Source: Candidatus Alistipes faecigallinarum
GTDB taxonomy: Bacteria; Bacteroidota; Bacteroidia; Bacteroidales; Rikenellaceae
Assembly: GCA_019115605.1 (NCBI GenBank)
Contig: DXDG01000018.1
Span: forward strand, 1-64,000
Length of the DNA: 64,000 nt
Direction of reading: 5' to 3'
Of the stretch, positions 19,016 to 30,619 are shown piece by piece. The number at the start of each line of letters is the position of its first letter. Positions within the stretch are counted from its first letter, which is position 1. The notes beneath the pieces are model-generated. The model saw only the letters and a list, made by a program, of their open reading frames with translations. It was not told the DNA's origin and did not search any database. The position numbers and the translations under genes were made by a program.

Positions 19016-20539
19016 TTATTGTACGCGGCCCGTCTGGGTTTCGAAATCGGGATAGGGAACGACATACTTCGAGTCGTCCATCGGCTCCGTCTGGTGGGGA
19101 ACGGTCTCGTATCCGAGTCGTTTGTAGAAGTAGAACATGACGCCTTCGGCGATGAACTCCTTGCGGTACTCCTTGGCGATCTCCTCCATGATCTGTGCGG
19201 CGTCAAGACCCGTAAGAGGCGTATAGATGCCGCGCTTCTCACGTATGGTGTTGAGCCGCTCCATGGCCAGTTCAAGGTTGGGCGTGCTTCCCGTTGCGTA
19301 GCACTCGGCGGCGATGTAATACATCTCCGGGAGACGGATCAGCGGTACGCGATTGCTGTAATAGCCCCTGGCCGAATTCTGGTTGTACTTCTTCGAGGTA
19401 TATCCGGCCGATGACGCACCGCTTGCCGTCTGCTGCAGCAGGTTGGTCTGCGAACGCCAGTCGGAGGTGATGCCTTCATAGATCGTCTGGACATCCTCCG
19501 GAATGATGTATAGGGGCATATTGTCGTTATCTGTATAGTTTTCGATGAAGAAGGTGGCCGTCAGGTCGCGGAGCGTAGCTACGTTCAGGGCGAAGACCTG
19601 CTCCAGCGCAAGGGCCGGATAGGCGGGAACGTCGCCCGAGGTCATCCAGGCAAAGTGGTTGTTGTTGCCGATCTTTCCGTCCATGGCCAGGAAACCTTCG
19701 ATCACCTCCTCGGCTGCCTGAAGGGCGAGCTCCTTGCTCTCGGCGCTTCCTTCCCACAGGTAGGCGCGGGCCTGGAGGGCGCGTACGGCGTAGTAGTTGA
19801 GGTGGAGGTTGCGCCAGTCGTAGAAGCCGTCCGTATTCATCTCGGCGTAATAGCTCCACTCGTGTGCCCCGGCGATGGGATCTTCGGCCTTGAGCAGCCG
19901 GGCCGCCTCGTCGAGGTCCTTGGTCAGCAGGGTGAAGAACTCGGACATGCTGACCTGTGCGGTCATGTTCTTCGAAACGGTCGTAACGTAGGGTACGGCG
20001 TTTTTGGCGTCGATTTCGGCCTTGCGAGCGGCCCAGTTGCCGTATCCGAACATGCGGGCAAGGTCGAGGTGGAGATAGGCCCGGATGGCCAGCAGCTCGC
20101 CCTTGATGACGCTGTAGTCGGTGTCATTGAGCACCTCGCGGTTCCTGTCGATGTAGTAGAGGGCTTCGTTGGCATTGACGATCACGTTGTAGGCCTTGGC
20201 CCACGAAGCGTCGATGAAACTCTTGGCCGATGTCGTGCCGTAGGTGTAGGTCTGCAGATAATGCTCTCTGGAGGTGGCGGCTACACCGATACTGTTGGGT
20301 TCGAACTGCTGACCGAGCAGCTCGGGAACGAGCCACGACATGTCCTTTCCGTAGAGCGTTTGGTCGGTCATGCCGAGGTAGCATCCGATCAGCGCCTGCC
20401 GGAAACCTTCGGTGTTCTTGAAGTGGTCTTCGGCGCGGATCTCGGATCCCGAGGTAACGTCGAGCCAGTTTTCGCAGGAGGTCAGCGTGCCGGCGGCTCC
20501 TGCCAGAAGAAGTGCTATGGATATGATCTGTTTTTTCAT
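19016..20539 (-). CDS. SusD/RagB family nutrient-binding outer-membrane lipoprotein
   Basis: A 507-residue SusD homologue, a surface lipoprotein that captures ligand and acts as a lid on the SusC channel. The signal peptide ends in TLTSC (lipid Cys at 22), followed by ENWLDV, the usual SusD start. TPR-like helices (NVIVNANEALYYIDRN, IRAYLHLDLARMFGYGNWA) and the C-terminal block RLPEMYYIAAECY with RLNTIREKRGI are standard. It follows susC by 13 bp. No glycoside hydrolase or protease is in the operon, so the ligand (glycan, peptide or other) cannot be inferred. Confidence 0.93.
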   Translation of the reverse strand: MKKQIISIALLLAGAAGTLTSCENWLDVTSGSEIRAEDHFKNTEGFRQALIGCYLGMTDQTLYGKDMSWLVPELLGQQFEPNSIGVAATSREHYLQTYTYGTTSAKSFIDASWAKAYNVIVNANEALYYIDRNREVLNDTDYSVIKGELLAIRAYLHLDLARMFGYGNWAARKAEIDAKNAVPYVTTVSKNMTAQVSMSEFFTLLTKDLDEAARLLKAEDPIAGAHEWSYYAEMNTDGFYDWRNLHLNYYAVRALQARAYLWEGSAESKELALQAAEEVIEGFLAMDGKIGNNNHFAWMTSGDVPAYPALALEQVFALNVATLRDLTATFFIENYTDNDNMPLYIIPEDVQTIYEGITSDWRSQTNLLQQTASGASSAGYTSKKYNQNSARGYYSNRVPLIRLPEMYYIAAECYATGSTPNLELAMERLNTIREKRGIYTPLTGLDAAQIMEEIAKEYRKEFIAEGVMFYFYKRLGYETVPHQTEPMDDSKYVVPYPDFETQTGRVQ

Positions 20540-20552
20540 GATGGTAGATCCG

Positions 20553-23500
20553 TTAGAAGGTTGCGTTGATGGCCAGGGACATGTAGCGTGCGAAGGGGTA
20601 GTCCAGACCGCGCTCGATCTTGATCGACGAGGCGGTGAAGATGTCGTTCATGTAGAACGTAACGCGCAGGCGCTGCATGCGCATGGCCGAGGCGATCCGC
20701 TTCGGGAACTCGTAGTAGAGCGATGCGGAGGCGAAGTTGAGTTCGTTCCGGTCCTGCACGAAACGGGTCGTGGGACGCGTCGTGGTCGTGCTGTCGTACT
20801 TCTTGAACTGGGTAACCTGTCCGGGAGTGGTCCAGCGGCCGAGCAGCACGCGGCGGTCGACGTTGTAGGCAAGATCGACATTCTCGACGCGGTCGACCAG
20901 CGTGGAGTTGTACATCTGTCCGCCTCCGAGGTAGCTGAAGGTGGTCGAGATGCCGATACCCTTGTATTCGGCCGTGAAGCCGAACGTACCGCGGTAGAGC
21001 GGGTCCGAAATGCCGCAGGCAACCATGTCGTTGGCATCGTAGGTGTAGGTCAGCGATCCGTCCTTTTTGATGTAGATCTCCTCTCCGGTCATCGGGTCGA
21101 TGCCGGCCGACGGCACGGCCCAGATGGTGTTCATCGACTGTCCGTCCTCATACATGAGCACCGGCGTGGAGTTTCCGGCCGCCGCCGCCGACTTCTTGAT
21201 GGCCTCGTTGTAGGCCCTCATGCTCTCCGAAAGGCGGATGATGCGGTTCTTGTTGTAGGCGATCGATCCGTAGATGTTCACGAAGCCGTCGCGGTTCTGC
21301 CAGGCGGTAACGTTGCCCTGCAGCTCGAAACCGTAGTTGCGCACCAGTCCGAGGTTGTCCTTCACCGAGCCGAATCCCGTCGAGGTGGGTATCGAGACGT
21401 CGGTGAGCATGTTCTTCGTGTCGGCGCTGTAGACGTCGGCCGAGAGTGTGAAGCGCTTCATGCGCAGGTCGAATCCGACGTTGTACTCTGTCTTCTGCTC
21501 CCAGCGCAGCAGCGGGTTGGGCATGCGCACCAGATAGGCGCCCGTCTGTCCCTGATAGTTCACGCCCGTATAGTACTGGTAGGTGGCGATGGCGCTGTTC
21601 GTCGAGAAGTTCTGGTTTCCGGTAACACCTGCCGAGGCGCGGATCTTGAGTTCGTCGATGAGCTCCTGGTTCTGCATGAAGGGCTCGTTGTGAACGTTCC
21701 AACCCACACCCAGCGACCAGCTGAATGCCCAGCGGTTGTCGGCTCCGAAGAGCGACGAGGCGCTGTCGTTGATCGTGGCGTCGAGCAGGTAGCGGTTGTC
21801 GTAGCTGTACGAGGCTGCCAGCAGGAAGCTGATCTGGCGGTTGAGCGTCGAGTATCCCGAGGGTATCGTTCCTTCGGCATATTGGCGGGCGAAGGTGATG
21901 TCGGCCATCTGGCTGTTGGGGAATCCCTGCGCCTTGAACTGGTAGGCCGAGGACTTGTTCTCCGAAATCGACATGCCGGCGTTGGCGAACAGGTAGTGCT
22001 TTCCGATCGCCTTGTTGAAGTTGAGGTTCACGTCGCCCGAAACCGTGCTGCTCTTGCCCGTCTCCATTGTATATTCGCCGCGGAGCAGATAATCGATTTC
22101 GTTGTAATCCGCAAACTTCGAGTGCATGGCGGGGTAGAAGTCGTCGCTGTTGTCGCGCTGCTGCGAAATGCCGAAACGTCCGACGGCCTTGAGCGACTCG
22201 AGGATCTGCCACTCGACGTAGAAGTTGTTCGTGAATTTCAGGTACGACGAAGTGAACGACGTACCGATCGTGGCGTCATAGAGCGGGTTGGCAACCCTGG
22301 TCAGCACACCCGAGTTGGACTGGTATCCGTCGCTGCCTTCGGCATAGCGGTAGACGTTGCCGTTGGGGTCGGTAGCCTGCCAGAAGGGGTTCATCTTGCT
22401 GTAGTCGCCGAACGAGCCGTAGGGCGAATCCTGGCTCTTGTTCGAGATCACGGACATGATGTTGCGGAACGTAAGGTGCTTGGTGCGGTAGGAGACGTTG
22501 GCGTTTGCCGAGATGTTCTCACGCTTCGACTCCTTCATGACGCCCGGTACGGAGTTGTACGTGGCGTCGAGGATCGCCTTGAGCTTCTGCGGATCGCCCA
22601 GCTCGACCATCAGGTTGTGCTTGTGGCCGACGGCTGTCTGCAGCGGCTTGGCGAGCCAGTAGGTGTTGAGGCCTTCGGCAGCCAGCTTCCTGCGCATGTT
22701 GTAGGCTGCGGTCAGCTGTGCCTGTTCCTTGGGGTCATCCGACGTGTAGAGGCCTTCGCGGCGTTCCACTTCGAGCTTTTCCACGGCGTTGCAGAGGTCG
22801 TAGCTGCTCAGGTCGGGCATCTCGAACGAGACGCTTCCGTTGTAGGTAACCACGGGATCCGTTCCCATCGAGCGCTTCGTCTCGATGATGATGACACCGT
22901 TTGCCGCCTTCGATCCGTAGAGCGCCTTTGCCGAGGCGTCCTTGAGGATCGTCATGCTCTCGATGCGGTTCATGTCCATATCCATCACCGTCTCGATCGA
23001 GGTTTCGAAACCGTCGAGGATGAAGAGCGGCTGGTTGGGCTGGTTGTCATACTTGCTGCGGAGCGAAATCGACGACTCCGAAGCCGGGAAGCTCGACGTA
23101 CCGCGCATGGAGATCGTGGGCAGGGTGTTCGGGTCCGAACCCATCGTCATGTTGTTGGGAATGTAGATCGTCGGGTCGAGGTTCTTGAGGCTCTGCAGGG
23201 CGTTCTGGTTGCCGACGCGGGTCAGCTCCTTGTTCGACAGGGTTCTTGCGGCACCCGTGTAGCTCTCGGCCTTGCGGGTGTAGATACCCGTAACGACCAC
23301 TTCGCCGATATCCTGCAGGTCGGGCTTCATGCGCACGAGTGCGGCGTTGCGCACCGATACCGTCTGGGGAATGTATCCGATGAACGAGAACCGCAGCGAA
23401 TCGCAGTCGCGGCCGACGATGATGGCGAAGTTGCCCTGCGCGCCGGAGGTTGTGCCGACGGTGGGTTTCTTGCTGTCCACGACGGTTACACCGACCATCG

Positions 23501-23675
23501 GAGAGCCGTTTTCATCGAGAACGACTCCGTTGACGGTAACCGTTCGTTGCTGGGCCGAGGCGGTCAGCCATCCGGAAAATGAAACTGTGAGGAGTAATGT
23601 CAGGACCAAAGTCCGGATCCACGGACCCCCCCCCTTGATTTTGCTTGTGTACAAGCGATCGTAGAGATTTTTCAT
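20553..23675 (-). CDS. SusC/RagA family TonB-linked outer-membrane transporter
   Basis: A 1040-residue TonB-dependent channel. After a signal peptide (about 1-42, cleavage near TASAQ) come a carboxypeptidase-regulatory-like domain (NGVVLDENGSPMVGVTVVD, about 49-67), the EVVVTGIYTRKAES segment and the plug domain (PTISMRGTSSFPASES, then YGSKAANGVIIIET), and a long 22-strand-type barrel ending in RYMSLAINATF. It heads the operon susC-susD-DUF4843-PKD-like. A run of nine G bases encodes Gly15-17 ahead of the hydrophobic signal core; a slip there would frameshift the gene, and no in-frame ATG lies downstream before the plug region. Confidence 0.94.
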   Translation of the reverse strand: MKNLYDRLYTSKIKGGGPWIRTLVLTLLLTVSFSGWLTASAQQRTVTVNGVVLDENGSPMVGVTVVDSKKPTVGTTSGAQGNFAIIVGRDCDSLRFSFIGYIPQTVSVRNAALVRMKPDLQDIGEVVVTGIYTRKAESYTGAARTLSNKELTRVGNQNALQSLKNLDPTIYIPNNMTMGSDPNTLPTISMRGTSSFPASESSISLRSKYDNQPNQPLFILDGFETSIETVMDMDMNRIESMTILKDASAKALYGSKAANGVIIIETKRSMGTDPVVTYNGSVSFEMPDLSSYDLCNAVEKLEVERREGLYTSDDPKEQAQLTAAYNMRRKLAAEGLNTYWLAKPLQTAVGHKHNLMVELGDPQKLKAILDATYNSVPGVMKESKRENISANANVSYRTKHLTFRNIMSVISNKSQDSPYGSFGDYSKMNPFWQATDPNGNVYRYAEGSDGYQSNSGVLTRVANPLYDATIGTSFTSSYLKFTNNFYVEWQILESLKAVGRFGISQQRDNSDDFYPAMHSKFADYNEIDYLLRGEYTMETGKSSTVSGDVNLNFNKAIGKHYLFANAGMSISENKSSAYQFKAQGFPNSQMADITFARQYAEGTIPSGYSTLNRQISFLLAASYSYDNRYLLDATINDSASSLFGADNRWAFSWSLGVGWNVHNEPFMQNQELIDELKIRASAGVTGNQNFSTNSAIATYQYYTGVNYQGQTGAYLVRMPNPLLRWEQKTEYNVGFDLRMKRFTLSADVYSADTKNMLTDVSIPTSTGFGSVKDNLGLVRNYGFELQGNVTAWQNRDGFVNIYGSIAYNKNRIIRLSESMRAYNEAIKKSAAAAGNSTPVLMYEDGQSMNTIWAVPSAGIDPMTGEEIYIKKDGSLTYTYDANDMVACGISDPLYRGTFGFTAEYKGIGISTTFSYLGGGQMYNSTLVDRVENVDLAYNVDRRVLLGRWTTPGQVTQFKKYDSTTTTRPTTRFVQDRNELNFASASLYYEFPKRIASAMRMQRLRVTFYMNDIFTASSIKIERGLDYPFARYMSLAINATF
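23626..23634 (-). repeat. G9 homopolymer tract in susC
   Basis: Nine consecutive C on the plus strand, hence nine G on the coding strand, covering codons 14 (last base) to 17 of the SusC gene. Such tracts are prone to slipped-strand length change. Confidence 0.85.
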
Positions 23676-24002
23676 TGACCATTAAGTTAGGGTTTCGTAT
23701 TCTGTTCCGCAGGCAAGGTAATAAAAAATATTCTTATTAAGTGTCGCTGGCGTGCACGCTGACTTGTACCAATAGGTTCTTTATGGATTAGAAATTTTAT
23801 TTCATATTTCGATCTGAAACCGGACCTCCTCCCTTCCCTGCGGATTTTACAAGAGGAATGGAGCATGTGGTTACGGATCGATATAACTAAAAACTTTTAA
23901 AAAATTTATTAACAATTTTCAAATCGTCCTCGTTTTTGCCGCAAAAACGGCTGGCCGGCGGCAGTTGGCGCAAGTGGACGAATCCGTCCCGGAGGATGCG
24001 AA
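23676..24002. other. Intergenic region upstream of susC
   Basis: About 330 bp between the susC start and the terminator of the M16 gene pair. I see no gene. The part near 23880-23930 is very AT-rich, and a perfect 10-bp palindrome GCGTGCACGC lies at 23750-23759. No match to TAnnTTTG oriented toward susC is present, so the promoter may be of another type (for example ECF sigma), or the leader may be long. Confidence 0.5.
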
Positions 24003-24036
24003 ACGGCCCGCCGATCGCAACCGATCAGCGGGCCGT
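24003..24036 (-). terminator. Terminator of the M16 peptidase operon
   Basis: A 9-bp stem ACGGCCCGC/GCGGGCCGT with inner CGATCG/CGATCA pairing, 20 bp beyond the stop of the non-catalytic M16 gene on the minus strand. Confidence 0.65.
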
Positions 24037-24056
24037 TCCGTGGGGTGTGCAGGTCC

Positions 24057-25325
24057 CTACCAGGGCCTTTCGGCTCCGGCGACGACCGTTACGAGCTCTT
24101 CGCGGCGGAGGTGTCGGCGGGCAAGCTGCCGCACCTCCTCGGGCGTAATGCGGCGGATGCGGCGGATGTTCTCGCCGATCGTCGTGTTGTCCGTGCCGCA
24201 GAGGATGTTTTCGATCGTAACGTCCGCGATGCCGAAGGGGCCGTCGAGCACGCGCATCATCTCTCCGATCATCATGTTCCGCACCAGGCGGAGCTCCTCC
24301 TCGGACATGGGTTCCTCCCCGAGGCGCTCGATCTCATGGAAGATCTCCCGCAGGGCCTCCCGTGTTACGTCGGTCCCGACCTGCGTGGCCACGGCGAAGT
24401 AGCCTGCCCGCTCGAAATTGACCATGGCGGCCACGGCGCCGTAGGTATATCCGTGCTCTTCGCGCAGGTTCTGCATCAGCCGCGAACCGAAGTATCCGCC
24501 GAGGGTCGTTGCGACGACCTGCATGCCTACGAAATCGGGATGCTGGCGGGGAAAGAGGAGCCGTCCGATGCGCAGCGACGACTGTACGGCACCCGGGTGT
24601 TCGACGAACACGGCGTGGGTGGTCTGCGGTTCGGGAAATACCGCCGGGGCGGCTGCGGCGCGCTGCGGAATGCGTTCCGCCAGGGAGGCGATGGCCTGCC
24701 GCTCGTGGGCTCCGATGCGGCCGCTGCAGACAACGACGCAGTTCTCGGCCGTGTAGTGCGCCGTGTGGAATGCCACGACCGCGTCGCGTGTCAGACGGTC
24801 ATACTCCGCCTCGTCGGAGGAGATGCCGTAGGGATGGCGGGCGCCGAAGAGCGCCTTTGCGAAGGCTTCGCGGGCCTGGACATCGACCTTCGTGCGCTCG
24901 ATTGCCAGGCGCTGTCTGCGCTTGGCGCAGTAGCTGCGCAGCTCCTCCTCGGGGAAGGTGGGGTCGAGCAGAATCTGCTCGGCCACGGCGAGCGTCCGGT
25001 CAAAGAACTTCGAGAGCGTGGCGAAGTTGATGTAGGCGTAGTCGCGGTCGAGATTCACGTCGTACCACGAACCGTAGTAGTCAAGCTGTTCGGCAATTTC
25101 GGCGCCGGTCATGCCGCGGCTCCCTTCGGCCAGAAGGTTTGCCGCCGCGGAGGCCGAGAAGGGCACCTGCTGCGCGGCCGATCCGGCGCGGAATACGAAC
25201 GAGATGCGCAGCACCTCGAAGTCATCCGACGGCAGCATGTAGAGGTCGATGCCGTTCTTCAGCGGCAGGCGTTCGGCCGTGGCCACATCGACCTGCGAGG
25301 GGGTTATGCGGGGTTGTCGTGTCAT
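24057..25325 (-). CDS. M16 peptidase-like protein, non-catalytic partner
   Basis: A 422-residue M16-fold protein. It has the usual two-domain layout and the C-terminal SRLMQNLREEHGYTYG motif that contacts substrate, but where catalytic members carry HxxEH it reads SASAAANLLAEG, so it cannot bind the zinc. Such inactive subunits pair with an active one (the M16B pattern). The start ATG at 25325 overlaps the stop of the active subunit gene as ATGA, which argues for coupled synthesis of a heterodimer. The open frame continues upstream beyond 25325, but only as out-of-frame sequence of the neighbour. Likely role: peptide clean-up in the cytoplasm or periplasm; no signal peptide is seen. Confidence 0.87.
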   Translation of the reverse strand: MTRQPRITPSQVDVATAERLPLKNGIDLYMLPSDDFEVLRISFVFRAGSAAQQVPFSASAAANLLAEGSRGMTGAEIAEQLDYYGSWYDVNLDRDYAYINFATLSKFFDRTLAVAEQILLDPTFPEEELRSYCAKRRQRLAIERTKVDVQAREAFAKALFGARHPYGISSDEAEYDRLTRDAVVAFHTAHYTAENCVVVCSGRIGAHERQAIASLAERIPQRAAAAPAVFPEPQTTHAVFVEHPGAVQSSLRIGRLLFPRQHPDFVGMQVVATTLGGYFGSRLMQNLREEHGYTYGAVAAMVNFERAGYFAVATQVGTDVTREALREIFHEIERLGEEPMSEEELRLVRNMMIGEMMRVLDGPFGIADVTIENILCGTDNTTIGENIRRIRRITPEEVRQLARRHLRREELVTVVAGAERPW

Positions 25326-26560
25326 GGGCGTGCTTTGTAAATGAGTGTCGAGGCGTTCTCTTCGCGGAACGTGCGGCGGCAGAAGTCGCGGATCGCGTCG
25401 TTGTCGACGGCGCGGTACAGCGCCACCTCGCGGTTGATAAGTCCGAGGTCTCCGAGCATTTCGTAGAATCCGAGGTTCATGGCCTTGTTCATGACGTTGA
25501 TCTCGCCGAAGAGCGTGTTTGCCTCGAACTTGTTCTTGACCTTTTCGATTTCGTATGGCGTCGCTTCGCCCTGCTCGAGCGAGCGGATCTCGCGGCGGAA
25601 GGCCTCTTCGACCTGTTCGGGGGTAATTCCCGGCAGCAGCTGCCCGGTGAAGACGAAGAGCCCCGGGTCGAGGTCGCCCGTGATGTAGGCATTGACGCTC
25701 GACAGCAGACCCTCTTCCTTGACCAGACGGCGGTAGAGCCGCGAGGAGTCGCCTCCCGAAAGGAGGTCCGACACCAGGTCGGCCGTATAGAAATCCGCCG
25801 AGCGGCGCCCGCCCATGTGGTAGGCCACCGTCACGGTCGTTGCCGGCACGTCGCGCTCGACCTCTTCGCGGCGCGGCGCCTGCTGGGGCGGCTCCTGCGG
25901 AATCGGTTCCGCGGTGCGGGGCGTGTCGGCGAGCCCTCCGAACCACTTCTCGGCCAGCTCCATCATCCGCTCCTCCTCCAGGTCTGCCGAGATCGAGAGC
26001 ACGGCGTTCGACGGATGGTAGTGGCGGCGGTAGAAGGCCTCGACATCGGCCTGTGTGGCGGAGGCGATGTGCTCGGTCGTCAGCCCGATGGCGGCCCAGC
26101 GGTAAGGGTGAACCTTGTAGGCCAGGGCACGCAGCAGCATCGGCTGGTCGCCGTATGGCTGGTTGAGGTAGCGCTGGCGGAACTCCTCGATGACCACCCG
26201 TTTCTCGGTTTCGAGCTTCCCGGTGGTGATGTCGAGTCCCTCCATGCGGTCGCTTTCGAGCCAGAGGGCCGTCTCGATGTTGTCCTTCGGGAGGGTGATG
26301 TAGAAATCCGTGTAGTCGTTGTTCGTGAAGGCGTTGTTGTCGCCCGAGGCCATCTGTACCGGGAGGTCGAAGTTCGGCACGTCGCGCGTGCCGCGGAACA
26401 TGAGGTGCTCGAACAGATGGGCGAATCCCGTGCGTGCGGGATTTTCGTTGCGGGCGCCGACCTTGTAAAGGAGGTTTACCGCGGCGAGCTTCGAGGCCCG
26501 GTCGAGGTTCACCGCCACGGTCAGGCCGTTTGCCAGTGTTTTTCTTTCGTATGCGATCAT
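25322..26560 (-). CDS. M16 family zinc metallopeptidase, catalytic subunit
   Basis: A 412-residue M16B-type peptidase. The inverted zinc motif HxxEH is present as HLFEH (H48, E51, H52), and further metal-ligand glutamates lie in KRVVIEEFRQR (about 125-126). A Pro/Glu-rich linker (PIPQEPPQQAPRREEVE) joins the two halves. I chose the ATG at 26560 (MIAYERKTLANGLTV), the family N-terminus; a longer frame adds 12 residues but would begin upstream of the -7 element. That element ends 5 bases before this ATG. The inactive partner gene overlaps by 4 bp. Substrate unknown. Confidence 0.9.
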   Translation of the reverse strand: MIAYERKTLANGLTVAVNLDRASKLAAVNLLYKVGARNENPARTGFAHLFEHLMFRGTRDVPNFDLPVQMASGDNNAFTNNDYTDFYITLPKDNIETALWLESDRMEGLDITTGKLETEKRVVIEEFRQRYLNQPYGDQPMLLRALAYKVHPYRWAAIGLTTEHIASATQADVEAFYRRHYHPSNAVLSISADLEEERMMELAEKWFGGLADTPRTAEPIPQEPPQQAPRREEVERDVPATTVTVAYHMGGRRSADFYTADLVSDLLSGGDSSRLYRRLVKEEGLLSSVNAYITGDLDPGLFVFTGQLLPGITPEQVEEAFRREIRSLEQGEATPYEIEKVKNKFEANTLFGEINVMNKAMNLGFYEMLGDLGLINREVALYRAVDNDAIRDFCRRTFREENASTLIYKARP

Positions 26561-26565
26561 GACGG

Positions 26566-26573
26566 CAAAGATA
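26566..26573 (-). promoter_or_regulatory. M16 operon -7 element, abutting the start codon
   Basis: Reads TATCTTTG on the minus strand, a full consensus match, with only 5 bases between it and the ATG at 26560. This predicts an essentially leaderless transcript and supports the shorter start. Confidence 0.7.
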
Positions 26574-26737
26574 CTGCAAGGGGCGTGCAAAGTCAAGTTT
26601 TATTTTCCCCCGGCGGCTCTTTCCGCCCGGCTGCGGCGGTCCGGATCCTGCTCCGGATCCTGCCTCTAAACGGCCGTTCGGCAATAATCCGCTGTCGGAA
26701 AGGCGTTTTGCTAACCCGGTGATTCTATGGTTGTTTG

Positions 26738-26776
26738 TTGTTATTCGGATAACAGTTTATTGTTATTCGGATAACA
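26738..26776. promoter_or_regulatory. Tandem palindromic operators upstream of nifJ
   Basis: Two copies of GTTATTCGGATAAC (26740-26753 and 26762-26775), each flanked as TTGTTAT-N4-ATAACA. Their centres are 22 bp apart, close to two helical turns, so a dimeric regulator could sit twice on one face. They lie 66-102 bp upstream of the nifJ -7 element. The 7-4-7 layout resembles Rex sites, but the regulator is an inference. Confidence 0.65.
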
Positions 26777-26841
26777 TTCGAAAACGCTTTTTTTAACAAT
26801 TTTTTGAATGAAAACCGAACCGTTTTTTCTTCCGAAATACG

Positions 26842-26849
26842 TATCTTTG
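26842..26849 (+). promoter_or_regulatory. nifJ -7 element
   Basis: TATCTTTG, a perfect TAnnTTTG match, 70 bp before the nifJ ATG. Confidence 0.7.
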
Positions 26850-26919
26850 CAACGCCGTTGCGGGCTGCATCGGCAACAAGCTGACTGACACACGAAATAC
26901 ATATCTAAAACTCAAGACA

Positions 26920-30447
<3,528 letters not shown>

Positions 30448-30467
30448 TCCCTTATATAAATAGGTGT

Positions 30468-30500
30468 AAAGCCGCAGCCTGAAGCTGCGGCTTTATTTTT
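30468..30500 (+). terminator. nifJ terminator
   Basis: An 11-bp stem AAAGCCGCAGC/GCTGCGGCTTT with a 5-base loop, followed by a T-rich stretch: a textbook intrinsic terminator. Confidence 0.9.
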
Positions 30501-30552
30501 GTGATGGAAAACGGGGTTTCCGTGGGATAAAAGGTGCTCCTCGCTGAATTTA

Positions 30553-30584
30553 TTTGCACCGAATATCCCGAACGAATACCTTTG
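30553..30584 (+). promoter_or_regulatory. Promoter of the 283-residue lipoprotein gene
   Basis: TTTG at 30553-30556 and TACCTTTG at 30577-30584 are separated by 20 bp, matching both the -33 and -7 elements of the Bacteroidetes housekeeping promoter. Confidence 0.75.
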
Positions 30585-30619
30585 CTTCCACTTGACTGGA
30601 AAACCAAAAACAGAGCGTT

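Larger units (their letters stand above)
26561..26919. other. Divergent control region between the M16 operon and nifJ
   Basis: 359 bp without a gene. It holds the M16 -7 element at 26566, two identical palindromes at 26740 and 26762, and the nifJ -7 element at 26842. The stretch 26790-26825 is AT-rich. Nothing else is recognised. Confidence 0.7.

Noticed and set aside
20412..23582. A 1056-codon open frame on the plus strand opposite susC
   Set aside because: Its translation shows no protein family and mirrors the real SusC gene; same codon-bias artefact.
23909..23919. TTAACAATTTT shared with 26793-26803
   Set aside because: Both copies lie in AT-rich intergenic DNA and have no inverted partner; chance is likely.
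25326..26684. Fusion of the inactive M16 subunit with an extra 450-residue N-terminal domain
   Set aside because: The extension is the out-of-frame reading of the catalytic M16 gene and is Arg/Pro-rich without domains.
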